64,000 bases of DNA. Source: a virus. How positions within the stretch are numbered: the first letter of the stretch is position 1; each line of letters opens with the position of its first letter. The position numbers and the translations under genes are program-made. Location of the stretch: the IMG/VR virus record IMGVR_UViG_3300032462_000002, positions 1 to 64,000 of that record; one strand, given 5' to 3'. Below are positions 15,748-24,616 of the stretch, one piece after another. Below the pieces are notes generated by a model. That model searched no databases, was not told the origin of the DNA, and was given only the letters and a program-made list of their open reading frames with translations.

Positions 15748-16197
15748 ATGGCAACGCTGACTATTTCGCATTACATCTATTTGAACCGGAAACAACGCTA
15801 TAAGTTGCATTCTGGCGAATCGCTTGAAGTTACAGGCATTAGTGTGCCAGTATGGTTCCATCGTGGAACGACTTCTGAGCCTGCCAAAGAGATGTTCTGT
15901 AAGTACAAGTTGACGAATGAAGCGATCAACAAGGCAATTATGCCTATGGAAGAAGGCTACAATATCAATCTACCTCAGAAATTGGAACTTGGTGGCGATA
16001 ACGTGCCTAAAGAAGTGCAAGATGTTGTAACCGTCCAGCTAGGAACTTCCGAAAGACTTTTGGACTTAAAAGACGGCGGTTCAGAATGGCTGGAATTCAG
16101 ACAGTACAACAAGGTTCAACAAGGCATACACAAATTTAATGTTGTGCATTTTGTTGAAATTAAGCCTGATGAATTACTGCAAGACACCATGAATTAA
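15748..16197 (+). CDS. Hypothetical protein
   Basis: The protein has 149 residues (MATLTISHYIYLNRKQRYKL...). It is beta-rich with no catalytic motif and could be a small structural or baseplate-type protein. A TATATA box lies at 15725-15730. The stop overlaps the convergent gene by 4 bp. No family recognised. Confidence 0.65.
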   Translation: MATLTISHYIYLNRKQRYKLHSGESLEVTGISVPVWFHRGTTSEPAKEMFCKYKLTNEAINKAIMPMEEGYNINLPQKLELGGDNVPKEVQDVVTVQLGTSERLLDLKDGGSEWLEFRQYNKVQQGIHKFNVVHFVEIKPDELLQDTMN

Positions 16198-16697
16198 GCA
16201 GGAACATCTCTTAAAGCGAGGGCCATTCGCATATTGATGGCATCTCCACTTGTCAAAGTGAGTGTGTTAGACAATGGATTGCTGGCCAATAAAATTCCAT
16301 TCCCTACCATGAATAAATTAGACACTGGACCCCAGCCTGATCCTGTTGCGATAAACGTGACGATCTGGCTGGTGGCTCTGTAAGCTCCACTTACAACATC
16401 AATGGTGAACTGTCCTGATGAGCTTACAGCTTGTCGTAAATATCCATTGTCAGATGGCTCGTCGGCAATATCTGTCATGAGATCATCAACAGTGATAGCT
16501 GCACGATTGTCTAGTCCAAAGTAATAGTTTGCTGGTGGATATGTGCCTGGGCTGGAATCAAAGGCACAAGTCAACATAAACATTTCTCCACCAATGTGTA
16601 AAGTGTTGAGTAGGTTTTTTTCTTCCCAAATCACCTTGCCGTCTCGGACGTGTTGGATTTCAAGAATCTTAACTAAGCCATGCCAATCTTTTTTCAT
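16194..16697 (-). CDS. Probable tail or virion protein
   Basis: The protein has 167 residues. The sequence KNLLNTLHIGGEMFMLTCAF then YYFGLDNRAAITVDDLM resembles a group of small phage structural proteins that open with an asparagine-rich N-terminal turn and end in a beta barrel. There is a Thr/Ser-rich middle and no catalytic motif. It overlaps the 2H phosphoesterase gene by 4 bp. Confidence 0.6.
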   Translation of the reverse strand: MKKDWHGLVKILEIQHVRDGKVIWEEKNLLNTLHIGGEMFMLTCAFDSSPGTYPPANYYFGLDNRAAITVDDLMTDIADEPSDNGYLRQAVSSSGQFTIDVVSGAYRATSQIVTFIATGSGWGPVSNLFMVGNGILLASNPLSNTLTLTSGDAINMRMALALRDVPA

Positions 16698-17251
16698 TTT
16701 GAACCTAACTTTATTGGCGTTTTCTCGCCAGTTTTCGAGGAAAAGAAAATCTTATTGATCGTAAACTTTTCATTTACGAAGGCATCATTGCCAATGTATT
16801 GTCGGCCTTCACCTTTTCGCATGTAGCAAATTGTAACATGAGGCACATAAACAGGATAACTTTCTGTAGCCTCTAAACTTCTTCGCATCTTTCGGTTTAG
16901 CCTGTGTAGTTCTTCGCATTCCACACCTACAATCAGCACATCGAATTTGTCGCTTTTCGTAAACAAATCAATCTTGCCTAATTTACACTCAAACTCTTTC
17001 TCTTCGGTAAACAAGTCAGAGACTTCTTTTAAGTTGTCTGTATGAATGCCGTATATCAAAGTAATGTGAGGGTCATCCTCTCGACCGAAACCAGGGTCTT
17101 TAGGATCGAGAAATACTGATTCATTAGGTACATGATCCCACCCCCAAGAAATTGCATTGTCTGCAATTTCTTCTGGTAGTTCGACCAATAATGAAGAGTA
17201 ATCGTATTTGTTTCTACGAGTCTCATTAACCAAGAACTGCTTGAAGCTCAT
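16694..17251 (-). CDS. 2H phosphoesterase (LigT/2'-5' RNA ligase-like) with capsid-targeting-like leader
   Basis: The protein has about 185 residues from MSFKQFLVNE. Two H-x-T motifs define the fold: H62-I-T64 in DPHITLIYG and H138-V-T140 in VPHVTICYM. 2H enzymes act on 2'-5' or cyclic phosphate linkages; phage members include anti-CBASS proteins that degrade cyclic nucleotides. The N-terminal ten residues match the leader found on several proteins here and resemble T4 internal-protein propeptides. I chose the start at 17251 for that reason; 17272 and 17257 are alternatives. Which substrate it uses cannot be seen. Confidence 0.8.
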   Translation of the reverse strand: MSFKQFLVNETRRNKYDYSSLLVELPEEIADNAISWGWDHVPNESVFLDPKDPGFGREDDPHITLIYGIHTDNLKEVSDLFTEEKEFECKLGKIDLFTKSDKFDVLIVGVECEELHRLNRKMRRSLEATESYPVYVPHVTICYMRKGEGRQYIGNDAFVNEKFTINKIFFSSKTGEKTPIKLGSK

Positions 17252-17567
17252 CGCCATCATCTTTCTCGTCATCTACCTTTCGGCGGCGTTGTTGGATGTC
17301 TTCAATCTTGGCTTTCTCTTTGGATATTTCCTCATCAATAGCCTGAATTGCTCGGAACGGGTCATACGCATACGCATTGCCTTGGCCCCGTGCCAATTCA
17401 CGACGTTCTGAGTTAACCTCACGACGATCCCGTTTCTTTTCAACAGTCTCTAGCTTTCCTAGAGCGGCCCGTATGTGATAACGTACTTCTGACAAAGAGT
17501 GATCCTGCGGTACTTGCGATAACGCTTTCTGCAAAGCCACCTTTGTTTCATTTGTGTTGTTTTTCAT
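17226..17567 (-). CDS. Helical hypothetical protein
   Basis: The protein has 113 residues, nearly all charged helix, with a coiled-coil-like region around AIDEEISKEKAKIEDIQQ. It overlaps the phosphoesterase start by 26 bp and the upstream gene stop by 4 bp, so it is part of the same minus-strand operon. No family recognised. Confidence 0.65.
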   Translation of the reverse strand: MKNNTNETKVALQKALSQVPQDHSLSEVRYHIRAALGKLETVEKKRDRREVNSERRELARGQGNAYAYDPFRAIQAIDEEISKEKAKIEDIQQRRRKVDDEKDDGDELQAVLG

Positions 17568-18526
17568 GTACTCATCCTCTCGATCCAGCGCATTGGGGCT
17601 TCTTCCCCTATGACTTGATATTCTTTTACATCTCCCTCATGGAGACATTCTTTGAGATATTTTTCTTCAACCCGGACTTTCCATACATCGGAGTTTCCAG
17701 GCAAAGGACTGTTCGCTAGGGTTATGTGGCTCGGCAAAACCGCTTCAATCCCAAGTGACAAATCTCTTTTTGCGATTTCAAAATATCTACGTTCAGATAA
17801 TGGTCTTGTCATATACAGAGTCAATATCTTGTTGTATTTAGGGTTGGTTCTGAGCTTTGCCAGCAAATCTTGCATGTCATTTTTTAGACTTCCGGGCAAC
17901 TCTTCTTCAGTGAGCAATTTGGACTTAAATCCTGTTGACGTGTGTTCGTACAAGAAAACTGCCTGGAACGCATCGCCTACCGAGATTTTAGCCTCGGACA
18001 CCACCCAGCCCACTTCTGGGCAGATGGCCTCTACTACAATTTTATGTTCATGCCATGTCGGGATTTTAGATATTGCCAAATTTATGTTGTGAATCATTTG
18101 GTCAATAATTGATGTTGATTCAGCAATCAACGATTTAACGACATCATCTGCTTCTTCTGGTCCGAAATCCTTGCCGTATAATTTAGCTTGATATTGAAAC
18201 ATTGCTGTTTCGATCTTATCGGACAAACTCTGATCTGGTTTGTGATAATCAGCCCATCGACGAAATGTCATGTGGGCGTGATTTACTCGTTTCGGATCGG
18301 CAGTGCGTATTGCCATCTTGAACTCATCCGACAAAGGATAAGCTAATTCTGATAAAGTTCTGGCTACTTCTTTGATGTTGACGATATTTTTGCGAGCTTC
18401 GACAAGCTGTTTATCTGGTTTGAGCATAAGGCTCGCCATGTCAGCGTGCAGCTTTTCCTTGTATTCGTCCATGACGACAAGGATGCTTGTTTGAGCTTTA
18501 TTTTCAAGGTATTTCATGAACGACAT
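17564..18526 (-). CDS. Hypothetical protein with short targeting-like N-terminus
   Basis: The protein has 320 residues beginning MSFMKYLENKAQTS. It is mixed alpha/beta with blocks such as HITLANSPLPGNSDVWKVRV and YQVIGEEAPMRWIERM at the end, and no recognised catalytic signature. It heads the minus-strand operon that includes the 2H phosphoesterase. A TATATA box lies about 65 bp upstream (18592-18597). Possible virion protein. Confidence 0.65.
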   Translation of the reverse strand: MSFMKYLENKAQTSILVVMDEYKEKLHADMASLMLKPDKQLVEARKNIVNIKEVARTLSELAYPLSDEFKMAIRTADPKRVNHAHMTFRRWADYHKPDQSLSDKIETAMFQYQAKLYGKDFGPEEADDVVKSLIAESTSIIDQMIHNINLAISKIPTWHEHKIVVEAICPEVGWVVSEAKISVGDAFQAVFLYEHTSTGFKSKLLTEEELPGSLKNDMQDLLAKLRTNPKYNKILTLYMTRPLSERRYFEIAKRDLSLGIEAVLPSHITLANSPLPGNSDVWKVRVEEKYLKECLHEGDVKEYQVIGEEAPMRWIERMST

Positions 18527-18615
18527 TTAATTTCGCCTCTTTCGATGACAGGCGATATTCCGACATTCTGTCGAACACATACGCTGTGTTTTATATATTC
18601 TGTGAAACATAGTAA

Positions 18616-20487
18616 TCACCACCCGAATTCACGCAAAAGTCGGTCATTGTTCCTCTGAACATTAAAAAGAACGCCAGGCAGGACAGTATCTTTATCAGGT
18701 GCTAAAAGGTCTATTTCATCATCCATGAGGAAATCTTCTGGTTTTCCTTCCATCAACTCACGTTTGATTTCTTCGTACACTTGAGCTTTTAGCGTTGCCG
18801 TAACTTCTTTCGGAACCTCTGCTCCAAATGGTATGTCTCGCAGCATGGAATCACGGACATAAAGAGCCATACACATAGACATAATAGCGTCGTCGTGCTT
18901 GCCTTTCTGAGCTTCTGCTTTTCGAGTGACAGGGTTGTACTCAAAAGTCTGGAGTTCCATGACGAACCGCATACTGTTAATTCGGACAGTTTGATTCAAT
19001 AGCCTATTTTGGAGAGATTCCAAATACAGAGATCGGTTCGCAACACCGATTTTGATACCGGGCTTCACATTGGCCGATTTAAGACTTTCATAAAAGAGAT
19101 TCTCATAAAACAAAGTAAATTGCAAATTGCTCAATACGGCACCACCTGGACCCATATTTTCGACAACAACAAGAGCATTGTTGTAATAAATGCCCACTTC
19201 GTTCATTACTTGAGCGAATTCGTGGGGAACGATAATGTTGGAATAGAACTCAGCAACTTGTTCTAAGGTTGCTGTGTCAATTACCTGGAAACAGCAGTTG
19301 TCATTATTGTTGCCTTGCCCTTCAGAAGCGTCAGCGCCAATGATGTATTCATGACCATCAATTGGCTCTTTCCAAACCCACATAGCCCCCTTGTTGTGAT
19401 CTTCACTCTCAAGCACGGCAATACGGCCTGATTTGTTGACCCATTTTGGGAACAGTTTACGACTAGGGTAATTATTTCTGGTTTGTTCTGTAAGTTGCGT
19501 AATGATTTTGGCAGAGAAGTAGGTGTCACCAGAGCCGAGAAACTCTCGCAATACTTCCTGTAAGAAGCCTTTCTCTCCAAGCTGGGCCTTTTGTTCTTTG
19601 ACCCATTCATCATCGTTGTAGTCTGGGTGTTCCCAATAGTCTAAGTCGATGACGTTGAATCTATTTTGTTTTTCTTGTGCCTCGTGATACGTTTGTTCGT
19701 ACCAATTGCCAAGACCATTGACCGTCGAAACAAGGGTGCAACCACCACCCGTCGATAGAATAGGCCACATAGCCTTCCAGTGCTTGTCCATATCATCAAT
19801 GAACGCTGCTTCGTCCACAATCAAGAACGTAACGGACTTACCACGAGCGGCTTCAGGAGAGTGAAACTTTAAGGCCGATCCCGTATCTGTGAACATTTTC
19901 ATGTGGTCATTCCACTTCCCATCTTTCTTAGGCTTTAGCCATTCAGGGAAGTTTTCAATGGAACGATCCACCATCATTCCAATATCGGTGGCGTCACGGT
20001 CGGTTCGCCCCAATATCATGATCTGTTGGTCGAGTTGGAACATGCACCGCCACATGCCCCACAAAAGAGTAACTGTGGTCAGGCCCCCTTGACGAAATTT
20101 ACTGATGATGTTAAATCGGTGGTCTTCGTATTCTTGAATGACTTTACGCTGATAGTTATAAAGAACGAACGGAATCAAACCGTCCATAGGGTGAAGAATC
20201 TTCACATATTTGTGGCAAAAATAAGCGAAGCTGTTATAACACTTGATGATTTCTTTTCTTTGGCGATCAGCGTCGTAGGCTTCAACACTCTCTATCGTCT
20301 CGTCTGGGTCGATTTCGAGTTCATATTTGTCCAGAGTGAAATAATCTGGGTCGTATTGGAGGCGGCTTTTCTTGCCCTCTCCTCGCTTCAGGATTTTTCC
20401 CCCATGTTTGTAGAAATCTTCAAGGGTTTTATGCCTTGAACGCCAGATAGAGTCACGTTTGCTCTTGAAAAACACAGGTTGATCCAT
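18616..20487 (-). CDS. terL: Terminase large subunit (gp17-like)
   Basis: The protein has 623 residues, near the T4 gp17 size. The ATPase domain shows a deviant Walker A region (SKFRQGGLTTVTLLW, about 128-142) and Walker B VTFLIVDEAAFID (about 218-230). The nuclease domain has an acidic first strand EYIIGADASEGQGNND-like near 380-392 and later VVVENMGPGG and GKHDDAIMSM, as in RNase H-fold terminase nucleases. It pumps DNA into the prohead and cuts concatemers. It is divergent from the M28 peptidase; the small terminase was not identified. Confidence 0.95.
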   Translation of the reverse strand: MDQPVFFKSKRDSIWRSRHKTLEDFYKHGGKILKRGEGKKSRLQYDPDYFTLDKYELEIDPDETIESVEAYDADRQRKEIIKCYNSFAYFCHKYVKILHPMDGLIPFVLYNYQRKVIQEYEDHRFNIISKFRQGGLTTVTLLWGMWRCMFQLDQQIMILGRTDRDATDIGMMVDRSIENFPEWLKPKKDGKWNDHMKMFTDTGSALKFHSPEAARGKSVTFLIVDEAAFIDDMDKHWKAMWPILSTGGGCTLVSTVNGLGNWYEQTYHEAQEKQNRFNVIDLDYWEHPDYNDDEWVKEQKAQLGEKGFLQEVLREFLGSGDTYFSAKIITQLTEQTRNNYPSRKLFPKWVNKSGRIAVLESEDHNKGAMWVWKEPIDGHEYIIGADASEGQGNNNDNCCFQVIDTATLEQVAEFYSNIIVPHEFAQVMNEVGIYYNNALVVVENMGPGGAVLSNLQFTLFYENLFYESLKSANVKPGIKIGVANRSLYLESLQNRLLNQTVRINSMRFVMELQTFEYNPVTRKAEAQKGKHDDAIMSMCMALYVRDSMLRDIPFGAEVPKEVTATLKAQVYEEIKRELMEGKPEDFLMDDEIDLLAPDKDTVLPGVLFNVQRNNDRLLREFGW

Positions 20488-20542
20488 TATATTCCTTTTC
20501 TAATTAAAGCGGCGTCCAGCTTCCTTGTAGGTAGTTTGGACA

Positions 20543-20554
20543 GAATATATAGCC
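20543..20554. promoter_or_regulatory. Candidate late-type promoter box between divergent genes
   Basis: GAATATATAGCC lies in the 94-bp space between the divergent terminase and M28 genes, so its near-palindromic TATATA core could serve both. The same TATATA box recurs upstream of several other genes (see findings). It resembles the T4 late box TATAAATA but is not identical. Confidence 0.4.
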
Positions 20555-20581
20555 AACACGCTAATAAATCAGGGTTTTGCT

Positions 20582-21712
20582 ATGCGTAAGCTGCAACTCG
20601 TTGTCATTGCTTTGAGTATTTTTTTGCTTGCCGTCTATGTTGGCAAGCGTATGGTTGTCGTACCACCAGTTGTGCAAAAGGAATTTGTACCACCCAAAAA
20701 ACCTTTGCTGCCTCCTGAAGTCAAACCGCCGCCAAAGAAGACTTATGATGAAGCCATTGCCGATATTTCCGAGGAAGAACTTCAAAAGCACTTGGAATAT
20801 TTGTGTTCTGCGGAATTAGAAGGTCGGATGTCTGGCAAAAAAGGAAATGTTATTGCTGCCGTATATCTTAAAAAGATATACGAGAGCTTTGGACTCGACA
20901 CGAATTACCAAAAATTCAATATTCAAAGAATGAATGCCGGGCCAAAAAATGAAACAGGTGATGACTTCACACAAAACATCATTGCTTGGATCGAAGGAAC
21001 CGAAATAAAAGATGAGATCGTAGTGGTTGGCGCACACATGGACCATATTGGGTGGGGGCCATCTATGAGTCGATCAGGGGGAAGAAAAATACACCCTGGG
21101 GCCGATGACAACGCATCTGGCACTGTGGCTTTACTTCAAATCGCCAAAACCTTCGCATCTTTACGAGGACAAAATAAAAGAACTGTCGTATTCATGTCTT
21201 TTAGTGCGGAAGAAATGGGATTGATTGGATCACGATATTATTGCGACAATCCACTGTTCCCGCAGGGCAGTCCAAATATACGCAATCACATATTCATGCT
21301 CAATATGGATATGGTTGGATATTTGGGCAAGGCTCGCACCGCAGTCGCATTCAACGAGGGAGAAAGTTCTCCTGATGTGTCCAGCATCATCGGAGAGTTG
21401 AGTGGCAAATACTCATTTGCTAAAAGCATAACAGGCAGAAGTAGTGGAGGCAGCGATCATGCCAGCTTCTACAATAAGAAAGTGCCAATTGCATTCTTGC
21501 ATACTGGAATGCACGACTATTATCACACGCCGAGAGACACAGCGGATAAAATCAATTTCGCTGGCATTGAAAAAGTGGCAAAGTATGGATTTGAATTGGC
21601 TTGGAAAGTCACCAATTCTACTACAAAGCCATCGTTTAATTACGGTGCATTCAGAGAGATGGAATACACTCATGACCACGGACACAAAGATACACCCTTT
21701 CACAAGGAATGA
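20582..21712 (+). CDS. Membrane-anchored or exported M28 zinc aminopeptidase
   Basis: The protein has 376 residues. An N-terminal hydrophobic segment (LQLVVIALSIFLLAVYVG) serves as signal or anchor, followed by a Pro-rich linker. The M28 domain has its zinc and catalytic residues in order: H152 and D154 in GAHMDH, D175/D176 in GADDNASG, Glu pair in FSAEEMGLIGS, D in MLNMDMVGY and H in DYYHTPRDT. It probably trims peptides outside the cytoplasm. The tail (YTHDHGHKDTPFHKE) is His-rich and may bind metal. It overlaps the ferritin-like gene by the ATGA junction. Confidence 0.9.
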   Translation: MRKLQLVVIALSIFLLAVYVGKRMVVVPPVVQKEFVPPKKPLLPPEVKPPPKKTYDEAIADISEEELQKHLEYLCSAELEGRMSGKKGNVIAAVYLKKIYESFGLDTNYQKFNIQRMNAGPKNETGDDFTQNIIAWIEGTEIKDEIVVVGAHMDHIGWGPSMSRSGGRKIHPGADDNASGTVALLQIAKTFASLRGQNKRTVVFMSFSAEEMGLIGSRYYCDNPLFPQGSPNIRNHIFMLNMDMVGYLGKARTAVAFNEGESSPDVSSIIGELSGKYSFAKSITGRSSGGSDHASFYNKKVPIAFLHTGMHDYYHTPRDTADKINFAGIEKVAKYGFELAWKVTNSTTKPSFNYGAFREMEYTHDHGHKDTPFHKE

Positions 21713-22149
21713 TTGAAATGATGACGAAAGAAAAGCTAATCCAATTGTTGAATTGCGATCTTAAAAACGAATGGAAACATTTACGTTTTTACTTGTACCA
21801 TGCCAGCGCCGTAACTGGATTGCATTGCGCCGAATACAAGGAACTGTTTCTCAAAGAGGCAGCATCAGAAATGCTGCATGTCACACAATTCTCAGACGTT
21901 ATCATTGGATTAGGTGGAGTTGCCACTTTTGAGTCGAATGAATTTGGGAAATTCTCTGATCCTAAAGACATCATGGAATACGCAGTGACGATGGAAGATG
22001 ATGTCGTCAAGAATTATGTTCAAAGAATGAAAGATGCCGATGATTTGGGCGGCGTCGATGGAACTTGGCTTGAAATCTTCCTCGAAGGACAAGTTCAAGC
22101 CAGTCGTGAAGACCTGGATCACTTCAAGCAAATCGTGCGTGGACTCTAA
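21709..22149 (+). CDS. Ferritin-like diiron protein
   Basis: The protein has about 146 residues (or 143 from the ATG at 21718). Helix motifs resemble bacterioferritin/Dps-type four-helix bundles: NEWKHLRFYLYHASAV in helix 1, EAASEMLHVTQFSDVI (E-x-x-H) in helix 2, then TMEDDVVKNYV and an E...H pair in EGQVQASREDLDHF. Likely roles are iron storage or protection against iron-driven damage, but a substrate-oxidising diiron enzyme is also possible. It overlaps the peptidase stop by 4 bp. Confidence 0.75.
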   Translation: MIEMMTKEKLIQLLNCDLKNEWKHLRFYLYHASAVTGLHCAEYKELFLKEAASEMLHVTQFSDVIIGLGGVATFESNEFGKFSDPKDIMEYAVTMEDDVVKNYVQRMKDADDLGGVDGTWLEIFLEGQVQASREDLDHFKQIVRGL

Positions 22150-22164
22150 AAACAAAGTATAAAA

Positions 22165-22263
22165 ATGCCCACGGAAATATTGTTCAAAGTTCCGTTGACC
22201 GACAATCGGTTTTCAAATAAACTATTGAGTAATTCCAAATATGCGGCAGAACTGCTCAACTAA
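22165..22263 (+). CDS. Possible 32-residue peptide
   Basis: An ATG frame of 32 residues (MPTEILFKVPLTDNRFSNKL...) fills the space between the ferritin-like gene and the next gene. The leader is AT-rich with no strong ribosome site, so expression is uncertain. No similarity recognised. Confidence 0.35.
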   Translation: MPTEILFKVPLTDNRFSNKLLSNSKYAAELLN

Positions 22264-22289
22264 ATTCTGAAGAAGTGAGAGGAAACAAG

Positions 22290-22592
22290 ATGAAGTACGA
22301 AATCGTAAAAAACATGCCTGTTGCTCGTTTCTGGTATAAGGGTACACATACTCATCCAGTGCGAAGAACCATCCTGATTATTGAACAAACCAGGGATTTA
22401 ATACGTGGATATGAACTCCGGGAAGGTCGAGTCATCAGAACTGCGGGAAAAGCACCTGTAAAGACCTACAGGCGTGACCGTATTGCCAAGGGCGTGTCTC
22501 TCCGAACGGATAGCCCTATTAGGAAGCTGAACCCTAACAAAAGCACATTGGTTAGGAAGCCACTTCTCGATATTATCGAGACGGGTGCCTAA
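22290..22592 (+). CDS. WYL-like small DNA/RNA-binding protein
   Basis: The protein has 100 residues, starting at an ATG preceded by GAGAGGAAAC. It is basic, with VARFWYKGTHTHPVRRTILI followed by GYELREGRVIRT and KTYRRDRIAKG. The pattern (aromatic-Tyr-[KR]-G near the start, Arg-rich end) recalls single WYL-type domains in phage proteins. It may bind nucleic acid or nucleotide ligands. An in-frame GTG at 22275 is less likely. A terminator follows. Confidence 0.6.
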   Translation: MKYEIVKNMPVARFWYKGTHTHPVRRTILIIEQTRDLIRGYELREGRVIRTAGKAPVKTYRRDRIAKGVSLRTDSPIRKLNPNKSTLVRKPLLDIIETGA

Positions 22593-22623
22593 GCCTTGCT
22601 CTTGCCCGGTAAGTTTCTCAAAA

Positions 22624-22672
22624 AAATACCCGTCACGCTCTAAATACAGGAGCAAGATGGGTATTTCTTTTT
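22624..22672 (+). terminator. Rho-independent terminator
   Basis: AAATACCC (22624-22631) pairs with GGGTATTT (22659-22666), with an inner GCTC/GAGC helix in the loop, and is followed by CTTTTTG. It lies between the WYL-like gene and the next structural gene. Confidence 0.75.
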
Positions 22673-22694
22673 GAACTTGAAATGAAGGTAAACA

Positions 22695-23735
22695 ATGTCA
22701 TTCTTCCAAAATCTATTTGACGCTGAATATGAAGGCTATTGGGCGCTAGGCGACTACAAAGGGTATTCTCTTACCTTCAAAGTCCCAGCAAACAAAAATA
22801 AAGGCGAGGCATTCATTGCCTGGAACGTAGAGCCTTATGATCTATCAGCCAGCGGGAATCTAACGATCAATTTTGCCTATGATCCAGACTTCAAAAACTT
22901 TGCCTCATTAACCGTAAACGTGGCAGGTGCGACACCTGGAGCGACACTAGCATCTGAAATCAGAGATATTCTGAATAGCACGACTGGTTTTTCGGATTGG
23001 TTTGTGGCAGGAATTGATAACGCCACAAGAGGCGGCGGGGAGCGGGCTGGTGGCCCATTTCGTTTATTTATCCGTCAAAAGAAAGGCAACACCGCTTTCC
23101 GCACTTACGTCTCAAATACAGGCGCAGAACTCAAGCTCAAGTTCAATAAGTTCGCTGGCGTTGCCGATATTCCCTCTTACTTCGAGAAGGATAGCATCGC
23201 CAATCGTTTTGCTACGCCTGAATCAAACGGAAGATTGATTCGCCTTAGTCATGCAATAAGTGGAAATACCGCTGCAAATCCATCTGTGATTACATCAACT
23301 GCTCACGGCTTGACAACGAATGACGTAGTGTATTTTGTAGACTCCAACAGCACGCCAACTCTCAGTGGCTCCATAGTAGTCGCTGTAACTGGAGCAGACA
23401 CATTCACGGTGCCAGTAAACGTAACAACGGCTGGGACAACAGGTGAATGGCTGACTGCAAGTGAATATGAAATGGTGACAGATTATGGCCTAGACTATAG
23501 TGCCATGTTAGGCGATTGGGCGCATTTGCGAGGCCGGACCAGCAGCTATATGTTCACTAAGAATACGCTTGATGGATCAAGTCGCATCACAACGCAAATT
23601 GTTTGGCAGGCTGGAGCAAAGGCCGGACAATTGGCAAAGAAGATTGCCAATACTTATTCAGGTGCCAGCACAACACCAAGTACAACAATTGAATTGCCAT
23701 ATGTGTTGACGGCTAGTGACTTGATAACGCCTTAA
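22695..23735 (+). CDS. Probable virion structural protein
   Basis: The protein has 346 residues. The N-terminal part is beta-rich with GYWALGDYKGYSLTFKV. The middle has a repeat-like module (NPSVITSTAHGLTTNDVVYF then TGADTFTVPVNV) that is typical of phage baseplate or tail-associated beta domains. The C-terminus is Thr/Ser-rich. It probably forms part of the virion surface or tail. The 3' end overlaps a convergent small gene by 23 bp. Confidence 0.7.
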   Translation: MSFFQNLFDAEYEGYWALGDYKGYSLTFKVPANKNKGEAFIAWNVEPYDLSASGNLTINFAYDPDFKNFASLTVNVAGATPGATLASEIRDILNSTTGFSDWFVAGIDNATRGGGERAGGPFRLFIRQKKGNTAFRTYVSNTGAELKLKFNKFAGVADIPSYFEKDSIANRFATPESNGRLIRLSHAISGNTAANPSVITSTAHGLTTNDVVYFVDSNSTPTLSGSIVVAVTGADTFTVPVNVTTAGTTGEWLTASEYEMVTDYGLDYSAMLGDWAHLRGRTSSYMFTKNTLDGSSRITTQIVWQAGAKAGQLAKKIANTYSGASTTPSTTIELPYVLTASDLITP

Positions 23736-23934
23736 AGTCAGGTAAGTCCCAAGAGGCAGCAGATTTCTGAAGCTCGTACATTGATGAGCGAGAATGCGAA
23801 ACAGTTGCTATGGATGCTGGCTTGATCTTCGCAACAACAATATCGGTATAACCAAAAGGGAGATTGTGCAAAGTAATAGCACAACCTCCCCATGTTGTTG
23901 ATTCTAACAATGACCGCCAGCCTTCAATTGGCAT
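23713..23934 (-). CDS. Small hypothetical protein
   Basis: The protein has 73 residues (MPIEGWRSLLESTTWGGCAI...). It fills the gap between a convergent structural gene and the upstream minus gene, whose stop lies 14 bp before its ATG. The leader has only a weak AGGATA. No family recognised. Confidence 0.5.
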   Translation of the reverse strand: MPIEGWRSLLESTTWGGCAITLHNLPFGYTDIVVAKIKPASIATVSHSRSSMYELQKSAASWDLPDFKALSSH

Positions 23935-23948
23935 GGTTATATCCTAGC

Positions 23949-24563
23949 TTACATAAAGAAAATTATGTATCCAAGACCTATGACCTGAGCCGCAATAACT
24001 CCCAGCAATACCTTGTCCATCATTGACATTTCGCCGGAGTCAACACGACTCGCAATCTCATCGGCCAAACCAAGACTGTTTAGGCGACCGGCAAGGCTAC
24101 CTGGGCTTGGCATGGACTGTGCGTGAATTGTTGGAGCCGCTTCCCGAACGACTTCCCGAATCGGGGCTGTCTCACGAGTTGCTTTAATAGCTGCAACAAT
24201 TGTTTCAACCATTTCATCTTTGGTGACGTGGCAATCACAGTCGTCTTGCACAGATAGTGCGGATACGCTCTTGGCAGAAGCAATGTGCTCTACCAATTGC
24301 ATTTGAACTTTGGGTTCAATAGATTCAACCCTTTGCTCTACAACATTACCTGTCATTGGATCAAGAGTTTCAACCTTACGTTCGTAAACAATAGGCTTAC
24401 TCTTTTCCACTACACGCTGCTGGAGTCTAAGCGGTCGCTCATCTTCGACGTGCAATTCGACTACTCGTTCGGACTGCCCGTTTTCAGAAGCATTTTCCGT
24501 GACCCGACGCTCGGCTCGACGGCCATCATCCAGCGTCCATTTTTCAGTTTTGAAGTCATCCAT
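23949..24563 (-). CDS. Tail-anchored membrane protein
   Basis: The protein has 204 residues. The first 110 are charged (repeated ERRV, RVVE, RVES segments); a DDCDCHVTKDEMVETIVAAI segment follows; the last 22 residues (MDKVLLGVIAAQVIGLGYII then FFM) form one membrane helix with almost no tail. This is the layout of a C-terminally anchored inner-membrane protein with its body in the cytoplasm. A role in lysis control or membrane docking is possible, but nothing shows it. Confidence 0.7.
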   Translation of the reverse strand: MDDFKTEKWTLDDGRRAERRVTENASENGQSERVVELHVEDERPLRLQQRVVEKSKPIVYERKVETLDPMTGNVVEQRVESIEPKVQMQLVEHIASAKSVSALSVQDDCDCHVTKDEMVETIVAAIKATRETAPIREVVREAAPTIHAQSMPSPGSLAGRLNSLGLADEIASRVDSGEMSMMDKVLLGVIAAQVIGLGYIIFFM

Positions 24564-24616
24564 AATTATTCTCCTGTTTATGAAGAGACGGTCTATCAGT
24601 ATGTATCCTCGTCAGA

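Noticed and set aside
18616-20487. Terminase interrupted by an intein
   Set aside because: The protein length and motif spacing match an uninterrupted large terminase; no Cys/Ser start block or HN end block was found.
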